In this document: piece after piece, positions 26,033-36,525 of the stretch
Layout of the letters: each line of letters starts with the position of its first letter
Position numbering within the stretch: position 1 is the stretch's first letter
Assembly (NCBI RefSeq): GCF_000300975.2
Contig: NZ_AEEC02000002.1
Span: forward strand, 229,602 to 293,601
Direction: 5' to 3'
Source of the DNA: Herbaspirillum frisingense GSF30
GTDB taxonomy: Bacteria > Pseudomonadota > Gammaproteobacteria > Burkholderiales > Burkholderiaceae_D
DNA length: 64,000 bases
Made by a program: the position numbers and the translations under genes
The notes under the pieces: generated by a model
Databases searched by the model: none
Told to the model about the DNA's origin: nothing
Seen by the model: only the letters and a program-made list of their open reading frames with translations

Positions 26033-27217
26033 ATGAGCGAATTGATCGATGCAAGGCGCCGCCAATTGATGCTGGCCGGCGCAGCACTGACTGCGACGGG
26101 ACTGCCCTTGCTGGCGCGTGCCGCCGACCCGGTTAAGGTGGGCCTGATCGTGCCGATGTCGGGGCCATTTGCCTCGACGGGCCGGCAGATCGAGGCGGCG
26201 GTGAAGCTGTACCAGCAGAAGAACGGCGACAGCGTGGCCGGGCGCAAGGTGGACATCCTGCTCAAGGATGATGGTGGTGTTTCACCTGACGTCACGAAGC
26301 GACTGGCGCAGGAGCTGGTGGCGCGTGACAAGGCACAAGTCCTGATGGGCTTCGGCCTGACGCCGCTGGCGCTGGCGGCAGCTCCCATCGCGACCCAGGC
26401 CAAGGTGCCGATGATCGTGACGGCTGCGGCTACCTCCATCATCGTGCAGCGTTCGCCCTATATCGTGCGTACTGGTTTCACGCTGGCGCAGGTGACGTCG
26501 CCGCTGGCGTCATGGGCAGCGAAGAATGGGATCAAGAGCGTGGTGACCTTCGTGTCGGATTATGGGCCGGGGCTGGATGCGGAGAAGGTGTTCGTGAAGA
26601 CCTTCGGCGAGGCAGGCGGCAAGGTGGTGGAGAGTGTGCGGGTGCCGTTGCGCAATCCTGACTATGCGCCCTTCCTGCAGCGGGTGAAGGATGCGCGGCC
26701 GGAGGCGTTGTTCGTCTTCGTGCCCTCGGGTGAGGGGGCGGCGGTGCTCAAGCAGTTCACCGAGCGTGGGCTGGGCGCAGCGGGAATACGATTGATCTGT
26801 ACCGGGGATGTGCTGGATGATGATCTGATGGCAGGGATTGGTGCGGCGGCCAAGGATGTGGTGAGCAGTCATCATTATTCGGCGGCGCATGCTTCTGCGG
26901 CCAACAAGGAGTATGTGGAGGGGATCACGCAGGCCAATAAGGGGATGCGGGCCAACTTCCATTCTGTGGGGGCTTATGACGGTATGCATCTTCTGTATGA
27001 GTCGCTGAAGAAGACGGGGGGTGATGCCGATGGTGAGAAGTTGCTGGCGGCGATGAAGGGGATGAGCTGGGAGAGTGTGCGGGGGCCGGTGAGCATCGAT
27101 GCGGGGACGCGGGATATTGTGCAGACCGTGTATATGCGCAAGGCTGAGGCTAAGGGGAATGAGTTCTACAACGTTGAATTCGATAAGGTGGAGAAGGTGC
27201 GGGATCCTGGGGTTTGA
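26033..27217 (+). CDS. Liv-type binding protein in the vanAB operon
   Basis: Type I periplasmic binding protein of 394 residues. The N-terminus has an Arg-rich, Tat-like leader (DARRRQLMLAGAALTATGLPLLARA) before DPVKVGLIVPMSGPFASTG. It is a close paralogue of the protein at 10349-11524. There is no permease or ATPase in the operon, so it must borrow a transporter, most simply livHMGF. The likely ligand is vanillate or a similar acid (inference). The last third is encoded with noticeably more GGG, GAT and TAT codons than its start. Confidence 0.9.
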   Translation: MSELIDARRRQLMLAGAALTATGLPLLARAADPVKVGLIVPMSGPFASTGRQIEAAVKLYQQKNGDSVAGRKVDILLKDDGGVSPDVTKRLAQELVARDKAQVLMGFGLTPLALAAAPIATQAKVPMIVTAAATSIIVQRSPYIVRTGFTLAQVTSPLASWAAKNGIKSVVTFVSDYGPGLDAEKVFVKTFGEAGGKVVESVRVPLRNPDYAPFLQRVKDARPEALFVFVPSGEGAAVLKQFTERGLGAAGIRLICTGDVLDDDLMAGIGAAAKDVVSSHHYSAAHASAANKEYVEGITQANKGMRANFHSVGAYDGMHLLYESLKKTGGDADGEKLLAAMKGMSWESVRGPVSIDAGTRDIVQTVYMRKAEAKGNEFYNVEFDKVEKVRDPGV

Positions 27218-27263
27218 GTAGTTTCGTGATTTCGCAGTTTTGTCGTTGGGTTGTTGGGCTGGG

Positions 27264-28004
27264 GTAGTCTGCACGGAAGTTCTTCCTGCGCCCTGGCTTA
27301 ATTTCTATCTTTCTCCGGACGGGACGGAGCGCCGGGGGCGGCCCGGCAGCCGCTCACTTTTCTTGCTTCGCCAAGAAAAGTAAGCAAAAGAAGGCGACCC
27401 CTGAGAGCCAGCCCTCCTGCGGAGGGTCCCCACCGCAGCAGAGCAAAAAGTGGGAAAAATAGAGTCGCTTCGCTCCCACTATTTTTCTTGTCCACTTTTC
27501 GCTCCGCTGCGGTGGCTGGCTCTAAGGGGAATAGCCATACGGGCTCGCCTTCGGCCTCGCCATGGGCCGACTCGCCTTCGGCTTTGTCGGATGGGGCGAT
27601 GTGATGTTGGTGAATTTGAAGTCGAAACGGATAAGCAAATAGCTCGCGGAACGGCGGGCTGTAGCAATCTGCTTGATCGAAGAGAGCCGAAGCGCCAGCG
27701 AGCCCTCAGCGAAGCCGAAGGCGAGCCGGATCGGCTGTCCGCTTCTGACCCGCCGCGTTGGCACCCACGAGAACGGATCAGGAAAATAGTGGGAGCGAAG
27801 CGACTCTATTTTTCCCGTTCTCGTGGGTGCCAACGTGGGGACCCTCCGAAGGAGGGCGGGGCAGTAGCGGTCGCCTTCTTTTGCTTACTTTTCTTGGCGA
27901 AGCAAGAAAAGTGAGCGGCTGCCGGGCCGCCCCCGGCGCTCCGTCCCGCCCGGAGAAAGATAGACATTAAGCCAGGGCGCAGGAAAGATTTCCGTGCAGA
28001 CTAC
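27264..28004. repeat. Large nested inverted-repeat element between convergent genes
   Basis: Outer arms of 136 bases (27264-27399 and 27869-28004) are near-perfect reverse complements. Inside lie a second pair (27411-27432 with 27836-27858), a third related pair around GAGCGAAGCGACTCTATTTT (27452-27488 and 27781-27815), and two local hairpins: GAGCCAGCC/GGCTGGCTC (27405-27413 with 27514-27522), and TTGGCACCCACGAGAACG (27758-27775) with its exact complement (27816-27833). Reading frames across it are artefacts. It fills the space between convergent genes and may terminate both. A known widespread intergenic repeat is likely; the arms resemble sequences I remember from other proteobacterial genomes. 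Confidence 0.85.
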
Positions 28005-28022
28005 TCAAGTCCAGCAAAAAAT

Positions 28023-29285
28023 TCACAACCCTTCAATAAACCCGGCAACCAGCCCATCAAACACCACAGGCTGCTCCACCGCACTGATATGTGAAGCCCC
28101 GGCAATCACCTCCAGCCGGGCAGCAGCAATCGCATCCACCAGGACCTGTGCCATGGTCACAGGCGTCCCCTGATCCAGCTCCCCGGCAATTACCAGCGTA
28201 GGCACCTTGATGGCACCCAGCCGTGCAGTGGTATCCACCGTCCCGACTGCATGACAGCATCCGACATAGCCCACTGCATCGGTAGTGACCAGCCGATGAC
28301 GATAGCGCGCCACGGTGGACGCTTGCGCCGCCCGGAAGCCCTCATGGAAATAGCGCCCCATCACGGCATCGGCAATCGCCTCGATTCCGTCCGCACGCAC
28401 GGTAGCAATACGCTGCTGCCAGGCCGCCTGCGCCGCCTCCGGATAGGCCGAGGTGGTATTGGCCAGCACCAGCGCCCGCACCAGTCCGGGATGCCGCAAC
28501 GCCAGCTCTTGCCCCACCATGCCACCCATGGACAGACCCACCAACACCACCGGCCCGGTATCGAGCTCACGCAGCAGGCGCGCCGCATCGTCGGCCAGGT
28601 CGGCCATGCTGTAGAGGCCATCCAGTTTTTCCGAACTGCCATGCCCGCGATGGTCATAGGCAATCACGCGGCAATCTGCCGACAGCCTGTTGGCCAGCCC
28701 ATCCCACATCATCAGGTCGGCACCCAGCGCATGTGACAGCACCACCGTATGGCGCGGAGCCTTGCCGTTACGGGGTTCGCGCAAGGTGTAATGCAGCGCC
28801 GGGGAAGATGAGGTACGACCTGCACGGCCGATGCCGGGATGCACGCTGTTGGCAGGCGCCTGCGGCGCAACCACATAGCCGATCTGCTCACCCACTTCAC
28901 GCAGGATTTTCTGCGCGTGGGTGAAGGCAGTATTGCCCGCCGGGACGCCGGCATAGACTGCTGCCTGGATCATCACTTCCTTCATTTCGTCCGGCGTGAG
29001 CCGGGTCGCAGGATCGGCGGTGAGGCCGGCGCGGACGTGCAGTTCGAATTCTTCCCAGCGACCCAGGGCGATGGTGATGGCCAGCACGATGATGCGGCGG
29101 GTCTTGTGGTCCAGGCCGGGGCGGCCCCAGATTTCGTTCCAGGCGAAGCGGGTGATGAGATTCTGGAAGTCGGCATTGAAGTTGGTGGCGTTGGCCACCG
29201 ACCGGTCCACCCACTGATCGCCCAGCACACTGCGGCGGTTGCGCATGCCGCGCTCGAAGTCATGGTCCAGCGGATCGTAGCTCAT
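28023..29285 (-). CDS. pcaL: 4-carboxymuconolactone decarboxylase / 3-oxoadipate enol-lactonase fusion
   Basis: Bifunctional protein of 420 residues. Residues 1 to about 135 are a PcaC-type decarboxylase (NATNFNADFQNLITRFAWNEIWGRPGL, ELHVRAGL, AAVYAGVPAGNTAF). After a linker (about 140-160), residues 165-420 are a PcaD-type alpha/beta hydrolase with the nucleophile in GLSMGG (Ser252) and the His in GASHISAVEQP. It performs two successive steps, from 4-carboxymuconolactone to 3-oxoadipate. The actinobacterial PcaL fusions I know have the reverse domain order. It follows pcaB by 44 bases. Confidence 0.93.
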   Translation of the reverse strand: MSYDPLDHDFERGMRNRRSVLGDQWVDRSVANATNFNADFQNLITRFAWNEIWGRPGLDHKTRRIIVLAITIALGRWEEFELHVRAGLTADPATRLTPDEMKEVMIQAAVYAGVPAGNTAFTHAQKILREVGEQIGYVVAPQAPANSVHPGIGRAGRTSSSPALHYTLREPRNGKAPRHTVVLSHALGADLMMWDGLANRLSADCRVIAYDHRGHGSSEKLDGLYSMADLADDAARLLRELDTGPVVLVGLSMGGMVGQELALRHPGLVRALVLANTTSAYPEAAQAAWQQRIATVRADGIEAIADAVMGRYFHEGFRAAQASTVARYRHRLVTTDAVGYVGCCHAVGTVDTTARLGAIKVPTLVIAGELDQGTPVTMAQVLVDAIAAARLEVIAGASHISAVEQPVVFDGLVAGFIEGL

Positions 29286-29329
29286 GGTGTTCTCTCTGTC
29301 TTGGTGTGTTCTTGTTGCGGACGCTGCAC

Positions 29330-30706
29330 TCAGGCGGGTGGCTTGCCTTGGGCAGCCTGCATTCTTTCAAGCTGCTGCTCGGCCAGGCGGCGTGCCGGGC
29401 GGGTCGCGATGACGGGGTCGAACAGGGCGCGCAGATGCGCGCTGTCCACTGACTTGTGCAGCGATTCGTCAGACTCCACCGCCCTGACCAGCAGGTCCAC
29501 CAGCTGCCCGCCCTCGGCCACGGTCTTGCGCGTCAGTTGTTCCAGCAGGGCATGTGCTCGCGGGCGGCCGATCACGGTGGCCAGCGCGATGGAGGCGGAC
29601 TCGGCAAATACCAGGCCCTGCAGGGCATCGATGTTGCGCAGCATGCGCTCCTGGTCGATCTGCAGGCCGGCGAAGGCTTCATTGAGCGCACGCAGGGCGC
29701 CATGTACACCGAGGAACAGGGCCGGCCATTCGGCCAGTTCGGCTTGCCAGTTGCCCAGGCCGCGTTCGTGCTGCTGTCCCATGGCGGCCAGCAGCGCAGC
29801 GGCTTGCTGTGGGGCGCGGGCGGCCGCCGCCAGCGCGATCATGGAGGAGACCGGGTTGCGCTTGTGCGGCATGGCCGAGGAACCGCCACGGTCGTTGCCG
29901 GAGGGTTCGGCCAGTTCGGCGATCTCGCCCTGCGCCATCAGCGACAGGTCGGTGGCAATCTTGCCCAGGCTGCCGGCCAGTACGGCCATCTCGGTACCCA
30001 GCCTGATCCATTGGTCGCGCTGGGTATGCCAGGCGGCTTCGGGCGTGGCCAGTTCCAGTGCCGCGGCCATGCGGGCGGCGACCGCCGGTCCTTTGTCATC
30101 CAGTACCGCAAGCGTGCCGACTGCACCGCCCAGTTGCAGTTGCAGGGCATGGCTGGACAAGGTCTGCAACTGCGCCCGCGAGCGCAGCAGCGGCGCGGCC
30201 CAGCCACAGAATTTGAAACCCAGGCTGGTGACCTGGGCCGGCTGCATCAGGGTGCGCGCCAGTACCGGTGTGTCCAGATGGCTGCGTGCCAGTTCCAGCA
30301 GTCGCTGCGTTAGGGTCGCCAGTTCGCTGTCGATCAGGTCGAGTGCGTTACGTGTGACCAGCACCATGGCCGTGTCCAGTACATCCTGGCTGGTGCTGCC
30401 CCAGTGCACATGGGTCGCGGCTTCTTCACTGTAGAGCGCAACCGTGCGCTGCAATTCCTTGACGAGGGGGATGGCCAGTGCGCCGGCACGGCGGCCGGCC
30501 ACGATCAGTGCCGGAATGTCGTACAGCGGCGCCCGGCAGACGCTGGCGATGGCGCGGGCAGCAGTCTCGGGAATCACGCCTTCGGCGGCTTCGGCCTCGG
30601 CCAGCGCCTGTTCGAAGCGCAGCATGGCTTGCACCACGGCCTGGTCGTCGAAGACGGCGATCATCTCGGACGTGGTGAGGAAGCTGTCGAATATGGAAAC
30701 GCTCAT
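29330..30706 (-). CDS. pcaB: 3-carboxy-cis,cis-muconate cycloisomerase
   Basis: Fumarase/aspartase-superfamily cycloisomerase of 458 residues that makes 4-carboxymuconolactone from 3-carboxymuconate. The family signature GGSSAMPHKRNPVSS is intact, and THVHWGSTSQDVLDTA is present. The start at 30706 (MSVSIFDSFLTT) has TGGAG upstream; the longer frame has none. It sits in the minus-strand order pcaH-pcaG-pcaB-fusion. Confidence 0.93.
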   Translation of the reverse strand: MSVSIFDSFLTTSEMIAVFDDQAVVQAMLRFEQALAEAEAAEGVIPETAARAIASVCRAPLYDIPALIVAGRRAGALAIPLVKELQRTVALYSEEAATHVHWGSTSQDVLDTAMVLVTRNALDLIDSELATLTQRLLELARSHLDTPVLARTLMQPAQVTSLGFKFCGWAAPLLRSRAQLQTLSSHALQLQLGGAVGTLAVLDDKGPAVAARMAAALELATPEAAWHTQRDQWIRLGTEMAVLAGSLGKIATDLSLMAQGEIAELAEPSGNDRGGSSAMPHKRNPVSSMIALAAAARAPQQAAALLAAMGQQHERGLGNWQAELAEWPALFLGVHGALRALNEAFAGLQIDQERMLRNIDALQGLVFAESASIALATVIGRPRAHALLEQLTRKTVAEGGQLVDLLVRAVESDESLHKSVDSAHLRALFDPVIATRPARRLAEQQLERMQAAQGKPPA

Positions 30707-30750
30707 GAAATCTCCAGGTTGATCCGCCGCCATGGTGCCGTAACGCAAAC

Positions 30751-30781
30751 GGGATCCGGCAGGCCTGAGCCTGCGGATCCC
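30751..30781 (-). promoter_or_regulatory. Hairpin in the pcaG-pcaB gap
   Basis: Arms GGGATCCGGCAGGC (30751-30764) and GCCTGCGGATCCC (30769-30781) pair with one bulge around a CTGA loop. No T-run follows on the minus strand, so it more likely protects or processes the pcaHG message than terminates it. Confidence 0.5.
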
Positions 30782-30816
30782 CTGTTGCTGGCGCCGTGGG
30801 TGGCGGTCAGTTCAGA

Positions 30817-31329
30817 TCAGATGTAGTCGAAGAATACCGTCTCGTGCTCGCCCTGCATGTGGATATTCCACAGATAGCTGCCATCGGCCTGCTTGCGGGC
30901 GATGAGGGTGTCGCGGCGGTTCGGCGGTACCTGTTCCAGCAGTGCCGATTGTGCCAGGGCGGGATCGTCTTCCAGGAACACCGCGCTGAACTGGTGTTTG
31001 ACCAGGCCACGGGCGAACACGGTGACATAGGCCACCGGCTTGCCGGCGGCTGCCTGCGGTTGCGAGATGGAGAAGGCGAAGCCGCCATCTTCGGCAGTCG
31101 GTACGCGACGATAGCCGGGGATGGCATGGGCGCTCTCGGCCGGAGCGCTGCCGGGCAGCCAGGCCTCGGCCCAGGCGTCGTTGATGGGTTGGCCGTCGCC
31201 GTCGAAGATGGCACCGCGAATCTTGATCTGTGCGGCGCTGCTGTCCACGCGGGCGGTCAGTTCCACGGCCCAGGCCCAGGCTTCGTGAGGGAAGGGGCCG
31301 ATGGTTTGGGAGGTGGTGATATTGCTCAT
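30817..31329 (-). CDS. pcaG: Protocatechuate 3,4-dioxygenase, alpha subunit
   Basis: Alpha subunit of 170 residues, starting with SQTIGPFPHEAWAWAVE, the usual PcaG opening. It has the intradiol dioxygenase fold (IRGAIFDGDGQPINDAWAEAW) but, as in the family, no iron ligands. With PcaH it forms the ring-cleaving enzyme. AGGAGCAG precedes the start, and pcaH ends 24 bases upstream. It is a little shorter than the roughly 190-200 residues usual for the family. Confidence 0.93.
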   Translation of the reverse strand: MSNITTSQTIGPFPHEAWAWAVELTARVDSSAAQIKIRGAIFDGDGQPINDAWAEAWLPGSAPAESAHAIPGYRRVPTAEDGGFAFSISQPQAAAGKPVAYVTVFARGLVKHQFSAVFLEDDPALAQSALLEQVPPNRRDTLIARKQADGSYLWNIHMQGEHETVFFDYI

Positions 31330-31353
31330 GTCTGCTCCTGCTCAGTCTGTGTG

Positions 31354-32046
31354 TCAGATACCCATGGGCGTGCCGTTGCGGCCGCGCAGGACGATGTCGA
31401 ATTCGTAGCCGAGCATCTTGTCGTCCACCGTCTCTTCCAGCGAAAAGCGCGAGATCAGGCGCTGGCGGGCAGCCTTGTCGGGGATGCTCTGGAAGATCGG
31501 GTCATAGTCGAACAGCGGGTCATTGGGGAAGTACATCTGCGTGACCAGGCGCTGCGCATAGACGTTGCCGAACAGTGAGAAGTGGATGTGCGCCGGACGC
31601 CAGGCCTTGTGGTGGTTGCCCCAGGGATAGGGGCCGGGCTTGATGCTGACGAAGCGATAGCGACCGTCGTCGTCGGTGAGCATCTTGCCGAAGCCGGTGA
31701 AATTGGGATCCAGCGGCGCATCGTGCTGGTCCTTCTTGTGGAAGTAGCGGCCGGCGGCATTGCATTGCCAGACTTCCAGCAGGGAATTGCGTACCGGCTT
31801 GCCGTCTTCGTCCAGCACGCGGCCGGTGACGACGATCTTCTCGCCCAGGGGTTCGCCCTTGCCCTGCTTGGTCAGGTCCATATCGTGCGGCAGGATCAGC
31901 CTGGGCGAGGCGAACAGGTTGGTGCCGGTGGCGGTCTCGTCGCGCACGCGCAGGGGCGCCTGGGTGGGACCGCGCTTGGCGGTGGATTTGTAGGGGGGAT
32001 AGATCAGTTCCGGATAGACACCGGGTTCGATGGCATCGAATTGCAT
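31354..32046 (-). CDS. pcaH: Protocatechuate 3,4-dioxygenase, beta subunit
   Basis: Iron-binding beta subunit of 230 residues. The expected ferric ligands are seen: Tyr in GRYFHKKD, Tyr in GPYPWGN, and two His in RPAHIHFSLFG. It opens protocatechuate between the hydroxyls to give 3-carboxy-cis,cis-muconate. GAGGAGACCTC lies before the ATG. It is the first gene of pcaHGB-fusion and is divergent from an IclR gene, with operator-like sites between them. Confidence 0.95.
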   Translation of the reverse strand: MQFDAIEPGVYPELIYPPYKSTAKRGPTQAPLRVRDETATGTNLFASPRLILPHDMDLTKQGKGEPLGEKIVVTGRVLDEDGKPVRNSLLEVWQCNAAGRYFHKKDQHDAPLDPNFTGFGKMLTDDDGRYRFVSIKPGPYPWGNHHKAWRPAHIHFSLFGNVYAQRLVTQMYFPNDPLFDYDPIFQSIPDKAARQRLISRFSLEETVDDKMLGYEFDIVLRGRNGTPMGI

Positions 32047-32104
32047 GAGGTCTCCTCAGGTCGCTAGGGGCGGCTGCGCTTGTTCACATTGCCTTGCTGC
32101 CAAA

Positions 32105-32225
32105 TGTGCGATTTGCGCGCCGTGCTTGGGTATGGGGAGATAGTAGGCAAGCCCCCGGACTGCCTCAAGGCCAACGCAGCGCAGCATATTCGCCATTCGC
32201 CCGCTTTGTGCGAGAATCGCACAAA
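32105..32225. promoter_or_regulatory. PcaR-like operators between pcaH and the IclR gene
   Basis: A perfect inverted repeat with 9-base arms TTTGTGCGA (32205-32213) and TCGCACAAA (32217-32225) around GAA contains GTGCGAGAATCGCAC, two changes from the remembered PcaR box. A further half-site TGTGCGA is at 32105-32111, nearer pcaH. These could control both divergent genes. Confidence 0.65.
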
Positions 32226-32293
32226 TGGCCGGTTTTCTGCAGCAAGCCTGCAGTGACCGGCATCAGCTTGTCTTATCCACAGGGCGGGGACGC

Positions 32294-33094
32294 ATGCAGC
32301 AAGAGCGAATCGACGAGGACATGGCCGAGGACGAGGCGGGGCCGCTGAAGCGCGACCTGGTGGCCGGCCTGGAAAAAGGCCTGCAGGTCATCGAAGCCTT
32401 CGACCAGGAGCGCTCGCGCCTGACCATCGCCGAGGTGGCGCAATTGACCGGGCTGACCCGCGCCGCCGCCCGGCGGTATCTCATCACGCTGACCCATCTG
32501 GGTTACATGCGCCACGACAACAAGACCTTTTCGCTGACGCCGACAGTGCTGCGGCTGGGCCAGTCCTACCTGCACTCGGCACGCCTGCCGCGCATCGTGC
32601 AGCCCTTGCTGTACCGGCTGGCCTATTCGCTGGGCGAGGCGGCCTCGTGCGGGGTGCTGGACCACGATCAGCTGGTGTGCGTGGCGGCGGTGAGCGCGGG
32701 GCAACTGGTCTCGACCACCCTGCAGCCAGGCACGCGGGTACCGGCCTATTGCACTGCCAATGGCCGCATCCTGCTGGCCAATCTGCCTCAGGCGCAGCTC
32801 GATATCATCCTGTCCCGTGCCCAGCCGGAGGCCATTACCGTCAACACCATCACCGATCCTGAACGTCTGGCCCTGGAGATTGCGCGCGCCCGCGCCCAGG
32901 GTTATGCGCTGGTGGATCAGGAACTGGAACTGGGCCTGCGCACCATGGCCGTGCCGGTGCGCAACTTCCGCGGCGAGGTGGTGGCGGCCATGAACATCAG
33001 CGTGCATGCGGGGCGGATGAAGCTGGAGGACATGGTCGAACGCTGCCTGCCGGCCATGCTCAAGATACAGGTGGAATTGGGCGCGCTGCTCTAG
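32294..33094 (+). CDS. IclR-family regulator (pcaHGB-linked)
   Basis: IclR regulator of 266 residues: HTH LEKGLQVIEAFDQERSRLTIAEVAQLTGLTRAAARRYLITLTHLGYM, effector domain with VPAYCTANGRILLANL and GYALVDQELELGLRTMAVPV. The start at 32294 has GGGGA upstream and fits the family N-terminus. It belongs to the same PcaR/PobR subgroup as the protein at 13341-14279 but lacks that protein's basic tail. It is divergent from pcaH, which it probably controls through the palindrome just upstream. Confidence 0.9.
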   Translation: MQQERIDEDMAEDEAGPLKRDLVAGLEKGLQVIEAFDQERSRLTIAEVAQLTGLTRAAARRYLITLTHLGYMRHDNKTFSLTPTVLRLGQSYLHSARLPRIVQPLLYRLAYSLGEAASCGVLDHDQLVCVAAVSAGQLVSTTLQPGTRVPAYCTANGRILLANLPQAQLDIILSRAQPEAITVNTITDPERLALEIARARAQGYALVDQELELGLRTMAVPVRNFRGEVVAAMNISVHAGRMKLEDMVERCLPAMLKIQVELGALL

Positions 33095-33121
33095 GAGCAG
33101 GAAGGGGGCGGTACCATCGGC

Positions 33122-35357
<2,236 letters not shown>

Positions 35358-35384
35358 ACCTGGGCAAGACTTCCATTGACGATG

Positions 35385-35407
35385 ACGCCCGCGCAAGCGG
35401 GCGTTTT
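35385..35407 (+). terminator. Terminator after pobA
   Basis: ACGCCCGC (35385-35392), GCAA loop, GCGGGCGT (35397-35404), then a short T-run. It separates pobA from the convergent small ORF. Confidence 0.8.
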
Positions 35408-35730
35408 CATTGGTGCGGGTCGGGCGCCGGCAAGATGTCGGCACCGTCCTCGTCACCGTGCGCAAGCAAACGGCGATAGTGGCGTCGGGCAACGTAGACA
35501 CAGGCGTGCCAGTAGCACTGCGCGCCGACAAGTGCTCCGGCAATGCTGCCGGGATAGCCCATGCCGATACTGTGTCCCAGCCCCGCCAGCAAGGCGCACG
35601 CCAACAGGCCCAGCCAGGTCTGCCAGTGATGAAACAGACGCAGCGAGACGCCTCGCCAGCGCGCAAGGCGTTGCCGGCGGTCAAGGCAGGAAAGTTCGGG
35701 TATCTGTTTGAGCGACCAGTAGATTTTCAT
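35407..35730 (-). CDS. Small membrane protein of unknown function
   Basis: 107-residue product from 35730 (MKIYWSLKQI), with GGAG 8 bases upstream. One long hydrophobic stretch (TWLGLLACALLAGLGHSIGMGYPGSIAGALVGAQ, about residues 39-72) suggests one or two membrane segments, with an Arg/His-rich tail after it. No family is recognised. It is convergent with pobA, whose terminator T-run touches its stop codon. Confidence 0.6.
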   Translation of the reverse strand: MKIYWSLKQIPELSCLDRRQRLARWRGVSLRLFHHWQTWLGLLACALLAGLGHSIGMGYPGSIAGALVGAQCYWHACVYVARRHYRRLLAHGDEDGADILPAPDPHQ

Positions 35731-35943
35731 GCCAGGCTCCGTGTTTTCCCGCCGTGGCGCGGGGAGAGTGACGTGCTGCAATCTGGACTTCGATGGGGGA
35801 CGTGCTTGAGCAACCATGTTGGCACAGCGCTCTGACAATGCACTGACGCTGAACTGACATAACGATGTCGTTTTTGCAGGCGGGTGATTTTCCGGCAGAG
35901 GCGGATCGAAGCAGCACGTCGAACCAGGCTCTACAATGCCGCC

Positions 35944-36510
35944 ATGAACTTGCCCGAACTCCATACCCATCTGTGGGATGCCCTGCGCCTCGGCGCCAGT
36001 CCCACCCGATCAGCTTTTACCATCTGGCAGCTTGCGACCCTGGGGCTGGACGGTGCGCCCCAATTGCGCTCCATCGTCTTGCGCGAGGCTGACGCGTTGA
36101 CTGGCACGCTCGCCTTCCACACTGACCGTCGCTCTTCCAAGCTGGCCGACATCGATGCCGACGACCGGGTGGCCATGCTGTCGCTGGATCTGGATCGACA
36201 TGTGCAACTGCGCCTGAACGGCAGGGCGCGTACGGTGCAGGATGGTGCGCGTGTGCGACGCATGTGGGACGGGGCGCGGCCGCATACGCTGATCCTCTAC
36301 CAGACCCCGCATGCACCGGGAACGGTCATCGCCCAGCCGGAGGACGGCCATGTTCCGTCAGAGCCTGCGCACAGCGGCTTCGACAATTTCACCCTGGTCG
36401 AGGTGGTGCTGGATGCCATCGAATACCTCGACCTGACGCCGGGTCAGCATTGCCGCGCCGTGTTCCGCCGCGACGACGGCGCGTGGCGCGGACAATGGAT
36501 CGCGCCCTGA
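35944..36510 (+). CDS. Pyridoxamine 5'-phosphate oxidase-related FMN-binding protein
   Basis: 188-residue split-barrel flavoprotein. SPTRSAFTIWQLATLGLDGAPQLRSIVLREAD and LAFHTDRRSSKLADI match the Alr4036-type PPOX-like N-terminal domain, and the C-terminal half (FTLVEVVLDAIEYLDLTPGQHCRAVFRRDD) resembles the PNPOx dimerisation end. The start at 35944 gives the family's N-terminus; the frame extends to 35884. The substrate is unknown. The downstream CPBP gene is convergent, with a 15-base gap. Confidence 0.82.
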   Translation: MNLPELHTHLWDALRLGASPTRSAFTIWQLATLGLDGAPQLRSIVLREADALTGTLAFHTDRRSSKLADIDADDRVAMLSLDLDRHVQLRLNGRARTVQDGARVRRMWDGARPHTLILYQTPHAPGTVIAQPEDGHVPSEPAHSGFDNFTLVEVVLDAIEYLDLTPGQHCRAVFRRDDGAWRGQWIAP

Positions 36511-36525
36511 ACGGGTGACGCCGTA

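Noticed and set aside
24157..26442. A 761-codon open frame antisense to vanA, vanB and the binding protein
   Set aside because: Shadow frame with low-complexity product and no ribosome-binding site; the plus-strand genes carry Rieske and ferredoxin motifs.
27298..27970. Short frames inside the inverted-repeat element
   Set aside because: The same peptide sequence appears from both arms because the DNA is palindromic; no ribosome-binding sites. Such frames are often misannotated as proteins.
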